Source of the DNA: Bacteroidota bacterium | Lineage (GTDB): Bacteria; Bacteroidota; Bacteroidia; Flavobacteriales_F; PHOS-HE28 | Direction: 5' to 3' | DNA: 64,000 bases | Assembly (NCBI GenBank): GCA_029573495.1 | Contig: JAKQEI010000104.1 | Location: forward strand, 62,001 to 126,000 | Shown: piece by piece, positions 17,107 to 27,500 of the stretch | How positions within the stretch are numbered: position 1 is the first letter of the stretch | Layout: the number at the start of each line of letters is the position of its first letter | Notes under the pieces: generated by a model | The model's database searches: none | The model's input: only the letters and a program-made list of their open reading frames with translations | Told to the model about the DNA's origin: nothing | Translations under genes and position numbers: made by a program

Positions 17107-17985
17107 TCAACGCGCCCGCTCGATGGTCTTCAGATCCTCGTCCAAGAAGCCCTCCTTCTTGCCAAAGATCGAGGCATCGTCCCTGAGGTACATCAGTTCT
17201 CCGGTGCCCACATTGAACACACGCTTGAAGCAGTGCTTGTTCTTGTTGTCCCCGGTCAGCACCACATCGCTTATGGTGATGCCCTTGGAGGCCTTCTCAA
17301 GCGCCGTTGCCAGCTGGCTCAAGGCCATCACCTGGCTGGGTGCGGTGTAGAACTCCTTTACCGCCGCGGCATCGGGCAGGCTCTTGTCCAGATGCTCCTT
17401 GGCCAGCCATAGCTCGGTCTCACGCACCGACCTGTTGCGCGAGGCGTAGGTCCGGTCCGCTGTGGTCTTGTCGGTGATCTTCCCACCCTCCACCAGGGAG
17501 AGGTAGTTCTGCAGATGCTTCAGGTAAACGTCCAACAGCTGGGCGAGGCCCTGTTCGTCGATCGCCTTGGGGTCCATCTGGATGAAGGCAAGCTCATGCT
17601 CCGAGGGGATGCTCGTGAAGGCGTTCCCGGTCTGCTCCAGCGTTTCCCCTTTCTTCGGCTTCCATCCTTTCACCAAAGTGAGGAATGTCGCCTCGAACTT
17701 CACCGGATCGGTCTTACGTGTCTTCAGCAGGTAGGTCCGGTCGGGAGAGATGGGTTGCGCGGCCAATTCCGCCACGGTCATGAACTCCGGGTCCGAGGTG
17801 AACTTCCAATTCGACTTCACGCTCTCGATCATCGTCCGGTTGTAGGGCGAGTCTCCTGCATCAAGCACCACCACGGTGCGGGTGGCTTTCGCGGCCTTCA
17901 CCGCACCGGCATCGAAGCTGCCGTATTGGGCGTGAAGGACCTGGGTGAGGAGCAGCGTGGTCGTGGCGATGGATCGGATGGACAT
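17107..17985 (-). CDS. secreted protein of unknown function
   Basis: A 292-residue protein with a signal peptide (MSIRSIATTTLLLTQVLHAQ). I recognise no family. The N-terminal third has an alternating pattern TRTVVVLDAGDSPYNRTMIE and TSDPEFMTVAELAAQ, which could be an alpha/beta domain; the rest is mainly helical (LLDVYLKHLQNYLSLVEG, VMALSQLATALEKAS) and ends in a basic-acidic segment GKKEGFLDEDLKTIERAR. No lipobox or T9SS sorting domain is seen, so it is probably periplasmic. The start is chosen for the signal peptide and fits a TATTTTCG promoter element 26 bases upstream. Sits 59 bases upstream of the preceding secreted gene on the same strand. Confidence 0.6.
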   Translation of the reverse strand: MSIRSIATTTLLLTQVLHAQYGSFDAGAVKAAKATRTVVVLDAGDSPYNRTMIESVKSNWKFTSDPEFMTVAELAAQPISPDRTYLLKTRKTDPVKFEATFLTLVKGWKPKKGETLEQTGNAFTSIPSEHELAFIQMDPKAIDEQGLAQLLDVYLKHLQNYLSLVEGGKITDKTTADRTYASRNRSVRETELWLAKEHLDKSLPDAAAVKEFYTAPSQVMALSQLATALEKASKGITISDVVLTGDNKNKHCFKRVFNVGTGELMYLRDDASIFGKKEGFLDEDLKTIERAR

Positions 17986-18011
17986 GTTGGGTTCCGTTGT
18001 TCGGTCGGGGG

Positions 18012-18019
18012 CGAAAATA
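18012..18019 (-). promoter_or_regulatory. promoter -7 element of the 292-residue secreted protein
   Basis: The minus strand reads TATTTTCG, matching TAnnTTCG, 26 bases before the start codon in the gap between divergent genes. Confidence 0.45.
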
Positions 18020-18052
18020 GTGCCATGTTCTCGCGACCTTCGCAACCAACCG

Positions 18053-18418
18053 ATGAGCGCACCACTTTCATTGTTCGATCAGCAGGTCATGCGTCGCTCC
18101 TTGGAAAAGAGCGACGTGCTTCAACTCACCATCGCCCAGCTGATCAAGGACCTGAACCTGGAGGAGGGTTCGATCCGCATTCCGCCGGATCCGACCCAGG
18201 CCATGGAGGATCTCCGTGCTCAGCTGGTGCCTGAGTTGGAACGCATCGCCCGGCAGGGGGGGCATGTGCTCCGGTCCGTACTCTACCGGGTTGATCTGCC
18301 GGGGTCCGGTGTCGACGACCTCCTTGCCACGGGCGATCATGATGCACTTTCCGCCATGGTCGTACTGCGCTGCTTGCAGAAGGTCCTGACCAGGTTGCGC
18401 TTCAAGGGCGACTATTGA
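18053..18418 (+). CDS. small conserved-looking protein of unknown function
   Basis: A 121-residue soluble protein starting MSAPLSLFDQQVMRRSLEKS. It is mostly helical, with no signal peptide or membrane segment, and includes DLNLEEGSIRIPPDP and LRSVLYRVDLP, then a helix with the end LRCLQKVLTRLRFKGDY. I do not recognise a family. The start at ATG 18053 is chosen because upstream sequence contains the divergent gene promoter; the upstream frame is open but unlikely. Codon use is like that of neighbouring genes. It precedes sucA by 110 bases, and sucA has its own promoter. Confidence 0.6.
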   Translation: MSAPLSLFDQQVMRRSLEKSDVLQLTIAQLIKDLNLEEGSIRIPPDPTQAMEDLRAQLVPELERIARQGGHVLRSVLYRVDLPGSGVDDLLATGDHDALSAMVVLRCLQKVLTRLRFKGDY

Positions 18419-18480
18419 CCCGTCCTGACGGTGTGTGTCCTGAGGAGCCGCAACGGATCCCCGTGCCGTCCGTATCAGGC

Positions 18481-18507
18481 TTGCCGTCCGGCTCATAGCT
18501 AACTTCG
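18481..18507 (+). promoter_or_regulatory. promoter of sucA-sucB
   Basis: TTG at 18481-18483 and TAACTTCG at 18500-18507, separated by 16 bases, resemble a Bacteroidota promoter; spacing is slightly short. The -7 element ends 21 bases before the sucA ATG. Confidence 0.5.
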
Positions 18508-18528
18508 CCCCGCCGCTCCGGCCGTGTG

Positions 18529-21315
18529 ATGGACAAATACTCCTACCTCAGCAACGTCGACAGTGCCTGGCTGGACGACCTCTACCAACAGTATCAGAAG
18601 GATCCCGCCAGCGTCGAGACGAGTTGGGCCCGCTTCTTCGAGGGCTTTGAGTTCGCCAAGTCGGTCGAGGGTGGCGCCGAAGCCACGGACACAGCACCGA
18701 GAAAGGCGCCTGCGCCGGGGGGGAATGAGCGGTTCGAGAAGGAGTTCCGGGTCATCGAGCTCATCCAAGGCTATCGTTCGCGTGGGCATCTCTTCACGAA
18801 GACCAACCCGGTTCGGGAACGACGCACCTACACGCCCACCCTGGACCTGGCGAATTTCGGATTGAGCGAAGCCGATCTTGACACCGTGTTCAGCGCGGGG
18901 AACGATGTGGGGCTCGGCCCCGCCCGACTGCGGGACATCGTGGCGATGCTCGAGGAGACCTATTGCGAGAGCGTCGGTGCGGAGTTCATGTTCATCCGGA
19001 ATCCGGAGAAGCGGAAGTGGCTGACCGACCGCATGGAGAGCTCGCGCAATCGACCCGCCTTCTCCATTGAGCAGAAGAAGGAGATCCTGGAGAAGCTGAA
19101 CGAGGCGGTCGTCTTCGAACGCTTCCTCGGGAAGAAGTTCATCGGCCAGAAGCGGTTCAGCATCGAGGGCGCCGAAGCGTTGATCCCGGCACTGGACACC
19201 GTGATCGAACATGGCGCGGAACACGGGATCACGGAGTATGTGATCGGCATGGCGCATCGTGGCCGGCTCAACGTGTTGGCCAATACCCTGCGCAAGAGCT
19301 ACGACCAGATCTTCAGCGAGTTCGAGGGAAAGGACTATGAGGATGACCTGGTAGAAGGGGATGTGAAGTACCACATGGGGTACAGCAGCGTACTGAAGAC
19401 CAATGCCGGGAAGGAGGTGCGCCTAACGCTGGCACCGAACCCGAGCCACCTGGAAGCCGTGGGTCCGATCATGCAGGGGATCTCCCGTGCCATCATCGAG
19501 CACGACGACAAGTTCCAGCAGGGCATCACCGCACCGATCCTCATCCATGGGGATGCGGCCGTGGCCGGGCAGGGGGTGGTGTACGAGGTGGTGCAGATGG
19601 CGGGCCTCAAAGCATACGCCGTCGGGGGAACCATCCACATCGTGGTGAACAACCAGGTGGGCTTCACCACGAACTACATCGATGCGCGCACGAGCACCTA
19701 TTGCACCGATGTGGCCAAGGTCACCCAATGTCCGGTGTTCCATGTGAACGGGGATGATGCGGAGGCGGTGGCCTATACCGTGAAGCTCGCGATGGATTTC
19801 CGCCAGAAGTTCGGCACCGACATATGGGTGGACATCCTGTGTTATCGGAAGCACGGGCACAACGAAGGGGATGAGCCGAAGTTCACGCAACCGCTATTGT
19901 ACAAGGCCATTGCCGCACACCCGGATCCCCGCGAGATATACACCGAGAAGCTGATCGACAGCGGGGTTGAGGGCGCCCGGGAGATGGCCCGGGAAATGGA
20001 GGCCTCCTTCACCAGCATGCTCGATGACCGCCTGAGCGAATCCAAGCAGGTGCGGGTGGGGAGGATCACCAACTTCATGGAGGAGCGCTGGAAGGGCTTC
20101 AAGCGCGCCGAGGCGAAGGACTTCCTGCGATCACCGGAGACCGGTGTCGACGAGGCCACCCTGCGGCTCATCGGAGAGAAGTTGAGCGTGATCCCCGCCG
20201 GCAAGAAGTTCTTCAGCAAGCTCGAGAAGATCCTAGGCGATCGGAAACGCATGATGGAGACCGGCGTGCTGGACTGGAGCATGGGTGAGCTGCTTGCGTA
20301 TGGCTCCCTGCTTCTCGAAGGTCATCCCGTTCGTTTCACCGGGCAGGATGTGGAGCGTGGCACCTTCTCCCATCGGCATGCCGTGGTGCGCATGGAGGAC
20401 AGCGAGGAGGAGTTCATCCACCTCAAGCACATCCGCGAGGGGCAGGCGCTCCTGCAGATCTACAACTCGCTGCTGAGCGAGTACGCCGTCCTCGGTTATG
20501 AGTACGGCTACTCCATGGCCATGCCCCATGCGCTCACCATCTGGGAGGCTCAGTTCGGCGATTTCGTCAACGGCGCGCAGATCATCCTGGATCAGTACCT
20601 CTGCTGCGGCGAGGAGAAATGGGGTACGCAGAACGGATTGGTGCTCCTGCTGCCTCATGGATATGAAGGACAGGGTGCCGAACACAGCAGCGCGCGCATG
20701 GAACGCTTCCTGCAGAGCTGTGCCGATGAGAACATGGTGCTGGTGAACTGCACCACCCCGGCCAACTTCTTCCACGCGCTGCGGCGCCAGCTCGCCTGGG
20801 ACTTCCGCAAACCGCTCGTGGTCTTCAGTCCGAAGAGCCTCCTGCGACATCCCCGATGCACCAGTCCGCTTGCGGACCTGACGAAGGGCGCCTTCCAGGA
20901 ACTGATCGATGACGCGGGCGTTGACCCGAACGAAGTGAGGACCGTGGTCTTCACCCAGGGCAAGATGCATTACGACCTCGCTGAGCATCGTGAGAAGAAC
21001 GGTCTCGCCGATACGGCCCTGATCCGGATCGAACAGTTGCATCCGCTGCCGGCTGAACGGATGCGAGAGGTGATCGCGAAGTATGCGAAGGCGGAGCGTT
21101 ACTTGTGGGTGCAGGAAGAACCGCGCAACATGGGGGCCTGGCAGTACATCGCCATGAATTTCAAGGACGTCGATTGGGAAGTGATCTCCCGACCCGCCAG
21201 TGGAGCCCCCGCCACAGGAAGCAGCAAACGCAGCGCGAAGCAGCAACAAGCCATCATTGAGAAGGCTTTCGCCCACTCCACCACCAACGAAGCGAGCAAG
21301 CGGGTGAACGCCTGA
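18529..21315 (+). CDS. sucA: 2-oxoglutarate dehydrogenase E1 component
   Basis: Thiamine-diphosphate enzyme of the TCA cycle that decarboxylates 2-oxoglutarate and passes the succinyl group to the E2 lipoyl arm. The 928-residue product has the N-terminal E2-binding segment ([18 protein letters not shown]), the core motifs [58 protein letters not shown] and VNGDDAEAV (ThDP/Mg site), and the transketolase-like C-terminal half with [16 protein letters not shown] 18529 is preferred over the adjacent GTG 18526. sucB follows after 28 bases; the E3 lipoamide dehydrogenase is not in the window. Confidence 0.96.
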   Translation: MDKYSYLSNVDSAWLDDLYQQYQKDPASVETSWARFFEGFEFAKSVEGGAEATDTAPRKAPAPGGNERFEKEFRVIELIQGYRSRGHLFTKTNPVRERRTYTPTLDLANFGLSEADLDTVFSAGNDVGLGPARLRDIVAMLEETYCESVGAEFMFIRNPEKRKWLTDRMESSRNRPAFSIEQKKEILEKLNEAVVFERFLGKKFIGQKRFSIEGAEALIPALDTVIEHGAEHGITEYVIGMAHRGRLNVLANTLRKSYDQIFSEFEGKDYEDDLVEGDVKYHMGYSSVLKTNAGKEVRLTLAPNPSHLEAVGPIMQGISRAIIEHDDKFQQGITAPILIHGDAAVAGQGVVYEVVQMAGLKAYAVGGTIHIVVNNQVGFTTNYIDARTSTYCTDVAKVTQCPVFHVNGDDAEAVAYTVKLAMDFRQKFGTDIWVDILCYRKHGHNEGDEPKFTQPLLYKAIAAHPDPREIYTEKLIDSGVEGAREMAREMEASFTSMLDDRLSESKQVRVGRITNFMEERWKGFKRAEAKDFLRSPETGVDEATLRLIGEKLSVIPAGKKFFSKLEKILGDRKRMMETGVLDWSMGELLAYGSLLLEGHPVRFTGQDVERGTFSHRHAVVRMEDSEEEFIHLKHIREGQALLQIYNSLLSEYAVLGYEYGYSMAMPHALTIWEAQFGDFVNGAQIILDQYLCCGEEKWGTQNGLVLLLPHGYEGQGAEHSSARMERFLQSCADENMVLVNCTTPANFFHALRRQLAWDFRKPLVVFSPKSLLRHPRCTSPLADLTKGAFQELIDDAGVDPNEVRTVVFTQGKMHYDLAEHREKNGLADTALIRIEQLHPLPAERMREVIAKYAKAERYLWVQEEPRNMGAWQYIAMNFKDVDWEVISRPASGAPATGSSKRSAKQQQAIIEKAFAHSTTNEASKRVNA

Positions 21316-21343
21316 GGATGGACAACGAACAACCGATCGAAGC

Positions 21344-22579
21344 ATGGCCACGGTAGACATCAAGGTCCCCAGTCCGGGAGAGAGCATCACGGAAGTGCGG
21401 ATCGCACAATGGTTGGTGAAGGATGGTGATGTGGTCGAAAGGGACCAGGTGATCGCCGAGATCGACAGCGATAAGGCCACTCTGGAGCTGAGCGCGGAGG
21501 CGGCCGGTCAGGTGAAGCTGCTTGCCGAAGCGGACCAGACCGTGGGGGTGGGGGATGTGGTCGCGCGGATCGATACGAGCGTGGCCGTACCCGCCAAAGC
21601 GGATGCCAAGCCGGCCGCGAAGAAGGAGACCAAGGCCGCCGATGTGGGGAAGGCCGCGACCACGGCCAAGTCGACCGCTGCAGCGAGCGCAACGCCGGTG
21701 GCGAAGGCGATGTTGGACGAGAAGGGGATAGCGGCGGACAAGGTGAAGGGCACCGGGCCCAACGGACGCGTGACCAAGAGCGATGTGAGCGCCTATGTCT
21801 CGGGTGGGGTGAAGGCGGATGCGATCGCGATGAACGGCTGGGGAGGTTCGCGTGACCAGAAGCGGAGCAAGATGAGCTCCCTGCGTCAGACCGTGGCCAA
21901 GCGGCTGGTGATGGCGAAGAACCAGACCGCCATGCTCACCACCTTCAATGAAGTGGACATGAGCGCGGTGATGGCCTTGCGCGACAAGTACAAGGACCGG
22001 TTCAAGGAGACCCATGGGGTCGGCCTCGGCTTCATGAGCTTCTTCACCAAGGCGGTGACCGAAGCGCTCCGCCTCTTCCCGGCCGTGAACGGCCAGATCG
22101 ATGGGGAGGAGATCATCCTGAGCGATTACGCCGATATCGGCATCGCCGTGAGCAGTCCCAAGGGCTTGATGGTGCCTGTGCTGCGGAATGCGGAGAAGAT
22201 GAGCCTGGCCGAGATCGAATCAGGCATCAAAACGCTCGCCGTGAAGGCGCGTGACGGCAAGCTCAGCCTGGATGAGATGAGCGGAGGGACCTTCACCATC
22301 ACGAACGGCGGTGTGTTCGGCAGCATGCTGAGCACGCCGATCATCAACCCGCCTCAGAGCGCCATCCTGGGTATGCACAACATCGTTGAACGCCCCGTGG
22401 CGGTGAACGGTCAGGTGGTCATACGACCGGTGATGTACGTTGCCCTCAGTTACGACCATCGCATCATCGATGGAAAGGAGAGCGTCAGCTTCCTGTACAA
22501 GGTGAAGGAGATGATCGAGGAGCCGAGCAAGCTCATCTTCGGTGCCAGGGACCCCGGCGAGGTGCTTCTGGGGCTCTAG
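21344..22579 (+). CDS. sucB: dihydrolipoyllysine-residue succinyltransferase (2-oxoglutarate dehydrogenase E2)
   Basis: Core of the 2-oxoglutarate dehydrogenase complex, transferring succinyl from E1 to CoA. Domains in order: one lipoyl domain (residues 1-78, modified lysine in [13 protein letters not shown]), an Ala/Lys-rich linker, a peripheral subunit-binding domain (about 118-155, [11 protein letters not shown] and [13 protein letters not shown]) and the catalytic acyltransferase domain ending in the active-site motif [12 protein letters not shown] and [11 protein letters not shown] single lipoyl domain and 411 residues are typical of SucB rather than pyruvate dehydrogenase E2. Directly downstream of sucA, as usual. 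Confidence 0.96.
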   Translation: MATVDIKVPSPGESITEVRIAQWLVKDGDVVERDQVIAEIDSDKATLELSAEAAGQVKLLAEADQTVGVGDVVARIDTSVAVPAKADAKPAAKKETKAADVGKAATTAKSTAAASATPVAKAMLDEKGIAADKVKGTGPNGRVTKSDVSAYVSGGVKADAIAMNGWGGSRDQKRSKMSSLRQTVAKRLVMAKNQTAMLTTFNEVDMSAVMALRDKYKDRFKETHGVGLGFMSFFTKAVTEALRLFPAVNGQIDGEEIILSDYADIGIAVSSPKGLMVPVLRNAEKMSLAEIESGIKTLAVKARDGKLSLDEMSGGTFTITNGGVFGSMLSTPIINPPQSAILGMHNIVERPVAVNGQVVIRPVMYVALSYDHRIIDGKESVSFLYKVKEMIEEPSKLIFGARDPGEVLLGL

Positions 22580-22752
22580 GAGCATATTGTTCGAACATCC
22601 TTTGCCGAGGAACGCTTTTTGCGTTCTCCGCCGCCTCCATGCACGGTCGGTTGTTGGCGATGAACGGATGTGCGAGTGGATGTCAATGTTACATGAGGCT
22701 ACTTTTATCCGGCCGCATTTGCGCGCGGTCCTATTCACCCAGATCAGTTGAC

Positions 22753-24282
22753 ATGATCCGACCACTACATACGTTCTACCGCACGCTTGCATGTTCGGCG
22801 CTGGCATTGCTCTTCATGAGCACGCAAGCGCAGGTCCTGTTGGATGAGCAGTTCACGGGAGGTGCCAGCACCACGGGATTCACCATCGAGTCGGTCAATA
22901 GCGACTGTGACTGGACATTCGCCCCAGGTGGATTGACAGCCACGACCTTTTCCGTTGATGGTGGTGGCGTGTTGCCTTCCGGTGCCGGGTTCGATGATGA
23001 CTTCGCTTTCCTGGATAGCGATGCTTGCGGGCCTTCCGGGATCACGGTGAACAGCACCTTGATCTCGTCGACCTTCGATGCCAGTGGTGCCTCGGTGATC
23101 ACGCTGAGCTTCTCCCACCAGTTCCAGGCACGCTTGCAATCGTTCTGCAAAGTCGAGGCGTTTGACGGTTCGACCTGGACCGAGATCGTTACTTATACCG
23201 GGACCAGCGTGGGTTATCCCAATCCGGCAGCTACGGCTGTCCATGACATCACTGCGGCAACGGGCGGCTCGAGCGTGGCACAGGTGCGCTTCCAATTCAG
23301 CTCCGGCTGGGACTGGTGGTGGGCCTTGGACAACATCCTGGTGGTGGGATCGGAATGCTCGTTCCCGTCCGATCTGGCAGTGACCGGGGTGACCTCCAAT
23401 GGTGCCACGGTGGAATTCACCCCCAACGGAAGTCCCAGCTATGAATGGGTGATCACCGATGGGTCCCTGCCGGGAGGGGGTGGGGATGTGGTCAACGGTA
23501 CCATGACCGGAGAACAGGTCATGAGCCTGATGGCTGGTACTTCCTACACCGTGTTCGTTCGTTCCATTTGCGATGGTGGCGGGTCCAGCCCATGGTCCAC
23601 GGCTGTCAACTTCGTTACGCCCGCGACCAATGATGAATGCATCACTGCGATACCTATCATGGTCAATGATGACCTCGATTGTGAACAGATCATGGCCGGT
23701 ACGGTCGTTGGAGCCACGCCGTCGAACATCACCTCCACCTGTTTCGGTACGCCGGATGATGATGTGTGGTTCAGTTTCACGGCACAGGCCACCTCGCATC
23801 GCGTTTCGTTGATCAACCTGGGGGGGTCCACGACCGACCTGTACCACGCCCTATGGATCGGCGGCTGCGATGGGCTCACCCTTGTGCCGGGGTCGTGCAG
23901 TGATCCCCAGGAGAGCAACCCCACCGGACTGGTGATCGGAACGACGTACTACCTGCAGGTGTACACATGGACGAGCTCTCCGGACCAGACCTCCGTGTTC
24001 GATGTGTGCATCGGTACGGATCCTGCCATCGGGATCAATGACGACCACGGGATCGCCACCATGCGTGTCTTTCCGAACCCCGCGCAGGACGTGCTCACCA
24101 TCGACGTCGCTGACGCCAGCGTGCAGCGTGTGCGTGTGCTCGATGCATCAGGCCGCGTTGCGCGGGATATTGCGTTCCGGCGCACCATGGACATCGGTCA
24201 GCTCGATCCCGGCTCGTATACCTTGTTGATGCTCGATCGCGATGCGTCCATCATCGGGCGAAGCCGTTTCGTGAAGGAGTGA
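22753..24282 (+). CDS. T9SS-secreted multidomain protein with type A sorting domain
   Basis: A 509-residue exported protein. It has a signal peptide (ACSALALLFMSTQA), an N-terminal jelly-roll-like domain (residues about 25-200, starting LLDEQFTGGAST and containing TLSFSHQFQ and SGWDWWWALDNI, as in MAM or choice-of-anchor J modules), a fibronectin type III-like domain (PSDLAVTGVTSNGATVEF), a second beta domain with CFGTPDDDVWFSF, and a T9SS type A sorting domain (RVFPNPAQDVLTIDV to the end). The cargo is therefore probably attached to the cell surface or released. Start ATG at 22753 fits the signal peptide; a weak -7-like TACTTTTA lies at 22700. No catalytic domain is evident. Confidence 0.75.
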   Translation: MIRPLHTFYRTLACSALALLFMSTQAQVLLDEQFTGGASTTGFTIESVNSDCDWTFAPGGLTATTFSVDGGGVLPSGAGFDDDFAFLDSDACGPSGITVNSTLISSTFDASGASVITLSFSHQFQARLQSFCKVEAFDGSTWTEIVTYTGTSVGYPNPAATAVHDITAATGGSSVAQVRFQFSSGWDWWWALDNILVVGSECSFPSDLAVTGVTSNGATVEFTPNGSPSYEWVITDGSLPGGGGDVVNGTMTGEQVMSLMAGTSYTVFVRSICDGGGSSPWSTAVNFVTPATNDECITAIPIMVNDDLDCEQIMAGTVVGATPSNITSTCFGTPDDDVWFSFTAQATSHRVSLINLGGSTTDLYHALWIGGCDGLTLVPGSCSDPQESNPTGLVIGTTYYLQVYTWTSSPDQTSVFDVCIGTDPAIGINDDHGIATMRVFPNPAQDVLTIDVADASVQRVRVLDASGRVARDIAFRRTMDIGQLDPGSYTLLMLDRDASIIGRSRFVKE

Positions 24283-24303
24283 TGTTCGATCATTGATACA
24301 TCC

Positions 24304-24335
24304 GAAGCCCGCGTAACGACCACTGCGCGGGCTTC
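24304..24335 (+). terminator. terminator-like hairpin after the T9SS cargo gene
   Basis: GAAGCCCGCG (24304-24313) pairs perfectly with CGCGGGCTTC (24326-24335) around a 12-base loop, 21 bases after the stop. No strong T-run follows, but the stem is G+C rich and well placed. Confidence 0.6.
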
Positions 24336-24415
24336 ATCGTTCCATGAAGTCCGCCTCACACCGTTCTGTTGACAAGTGGGATGTGGTCTTGACACGCGAC
24401 CGATCCGACGGGCTC

Positions 24416-24423
24416 TACGTTTG
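24416..24423 (+). promoter_or_regulatory. promoter -7 element of the giant surface protein operon
   Basis: TACGTTTG exactly matches TAnnTTTG; TTGACA sequences lie upstream at 24369-24374 and 24389-24394. It ends 121 bases before the start codon, giving a leader of about 115 bases, longer than the 10-50 bases seen for other genes here. Confidence 0.45.
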
Positions 24424-24544
24424 CTCAGCACATTGAAGTAGTGTTGGGCGTGTTCCGTTCGGGCCGAGGTTGATGTGATCATCCGGTCAATGCGACAAGG
24501 AGACGCCTGCATGCGGAAGAAGTGCGCCACAAGCTGGTCCGTAC

Positions 24545-27500
24545 ATGGCTGAACAACGACGCCTTTTCAACACGGCAGCCCTCGCTGCAGCCGTGCGCTC
24601 CTCTCTCCTTCGATACCTGATCCCCTTCGTGGCCGGAACGCTGCTCTGGCAGACGGAGGCGAAGGCCACGCACGCCATGGGTGGTGACATCACCTACGAG
24701 TGCCTTGGCAATAATCGCTACCGGATCAACATGAGCTTCTTCCGGGATTGCAACGGCGTGAGCGCACCCACTAGCTGCAACAACGGAGACCTCTCGTTCA
24801 ACGTGCGTTCAACGACCTGCAGCGCGAACTTCAACGCATGCTTCGTCCGCCAGAGCATCGACATCGTGACCCCCATCTGTGATGGTGCCGTGGACCGCTG
24901 TACGAACCCCTCCGGCACCTACGGTGTGGAGCGCCATCGCTATTCCGCCATCATCGACCTCTCCGCCTGGGCGGGCTGTGGTACGGACTGGATCATCGAT
25001 TGGGACCTGTGCTGCCGGAACAACGCGATCACCTCGCTGAACAACCCGGGCAACCGCGATCTCTACCTGAGCGCACGCCTGGACAACACGGTGACGCCCT
25101 GCAACAGTTCACCTCGCTTCATCAACGATCCGGTACCCTTCGGCTGTGTGGGCCAGCCCATCGTGTACAACCACGGTGTGACCGATCTCGCCGGTGATTC
25201 TCTGAGCTTCGAACTGGCACCGGCGCGCGGTTCAGGTGGCAGCACGATCCCTTACAGCAATGGATACACCTTCCAGCAACCCGTGATCACCAATGGCGGA
25301 GCCAACGCCGTGACGATCGATCCGGTGACCGGTACCATCCGGTTCACGCCGAGCATCGCCCAGTTCGCGGTGGTGACCGTGCTGGTGCGGGAATACCGGA
25401 ACGGGGTGCAGATCGGCCAGTACCTGCGCGATCTCCAGTTCGCCATCATCGCCTGCAATAACAATAACCCGACGGTGAGCGGGATCAACGGCACCAACAG
25501 CTTCGTGTACAACGTGTGCGCTGGAACGAACTTCTGCTTCGATGTGAACTCCGCCGATGTTGATGCCGCCCAGAACGTGATCATGACCTGGAACGGCGCG
25601 ATCCCGACGGCGACCTTCACCACCACGAACGTGCCCCGTCCCGTCGGCACCTTCTGCTGGACCCCGACCATCGCGGATATCGGTCAGCAGATCTTCACGG
25701 TCTCCGTGGAGGATGATGCCTGCGTGCTCAACGGATCCAGTACGGTCGGTTACCTCATCAACATCACCCCGCCGCTGACACCAGCGGTGGCTGGACCGGA
25801 CCAGAGCGTCTGTGGCTTCACCGCCACACTGGCTGGTCAACAACCTTATACGCAGGCCCAAGGCACCTGGACGGTGGTGAGCGGGGCCGGCACCTTCGCC
25901 AATGCGAACAACCCCACCACCACCGTGAGCGGATTGAGCACGGGTGACAATGTGTTCCGGTGGACCGTGAACTATCAGACCTGTGGCACCACATCCGATG
26001 ACGTGGTGATCCGAGCCTATGACCCCGGGCATCCCGCAGCGAGCGCCGGACCTGCGCAGGACTTGTGCCTTCCCACCAACAGCACCACCCTGGCCGCGAA
26101 CGTGGCCGTTGCGCCGGCGGTGGGCACCTGGACGCTCGTGAGCGGTGCCGGGACCATCACCACACCCAACAGTCCGACATCGACCGTGACCGGGTTGGGG
26201 CAGGGAACGAACGTGTTCCGGTGGACCATTGACAACGGTGCGTGCACGCCACCCACCAGCTCGCAGGTCACCATCCGGGTCTTCAGCAATGTGCAGCCAG
26301 CCGCGAACGCTGGACCTGATCAGCAGCTATGCTCGCCGACATTGAGCACGACACTGGCAGGCAATGCGCCCATCGCACCAGCGAGCGGTCAATGGACCGT
26401 GGTGAGCGGCACGGGCACCTTCGCGAACGCCTCCGTGCGGAACACCACGGTATCCGGTCTGAGCATCGGGGTGAACAGGCTTCGCTGGACGATCAACAAC
26501 GGACCTTGCACACCGCCGACCACCAGCGATGATGTGGATATCGTGGTCTTCAACCCGGCCAGCCCGAACGCGAACGCGGGTCCGGCCCAGCAGGTCTGTG
26601 CGGCCAACGCGACCCTCGCAGGAAACGCCCCGCTCGCTCCGGCCACGGGATTGTGGACCGTGGTGAGCGGCACGGGCACCTTCGCGAACGCCTCCAGCCC
26701 GACTACAGCCGTGTCAGGTCTGGCGGTGGGCCCGAACGTGTTCCAATGGACCTTGAACAACGGCCCCTGCGCCAATGGCATCACCACCTCCCAGGTGACC
26801 ATCACGCGTTTCGACGGCACCGCACCCGGAGCGGCTGCCGGACCCGATCAGAGCCTCTGCACGGCAGCCGGTTCTTCATTCGCATCGACCACGCTCGCCG
26901 CGACAGCCGCACTGGCCCCGGCCACCGGTACCTGGACCGTGGTGAGCGGGACGGCGACCATCACGAACCCGAACTCGCCCACCTCGACCGTCACCGGGAT
27001 CCCTGTCGGAGTAACGACCCTGCGATGGACCATCAGCAATGGGCCGTGCCCGCCGAACTCACCCACCGATGACGTGGTGATCCGTGTATTCGACCGCAAT
27101 GCCCCGGCCGCCAACGCGGGTCCCGCCCAGAACCTCTGTGCACCGGTGACCTCCGTGACACTGGCGGCCAACGCGGCCACCGCACCTGCGGCCGGCACCT
27201 GGACCGTGGTGAGCGGGACCGGCACCTTCGCCAACGTCAACAGTCCGACGACCACGGTCACGGGCCTCGCTTTCGGAGCGAACGTGTACCGCTGGACCAT
27301 CAACAACGGCCCCTGTCCCGGTGCGATCACATCCAGCGATGTGACCATCACACTGTTCAACCCGGCCATCGCGGCGGCGAACGCGGGACCGGACCAGGAG
27401 ACCTGTGGGGTATCCACAGCGACCCTGGCAGGGAGCGCGGTGGCGGCACCAGCCACAGGGACCTGGACCGTGGTGAGCGGTGCGGCCACCTTCGCCAACG

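Noticed and set aside
22610-22626. GAACGC-TTTTT-GCGTTC hairpin after sucB.
   Set aside because: Only six pairs and the T-run is in the loop; not convincing as a terminator.
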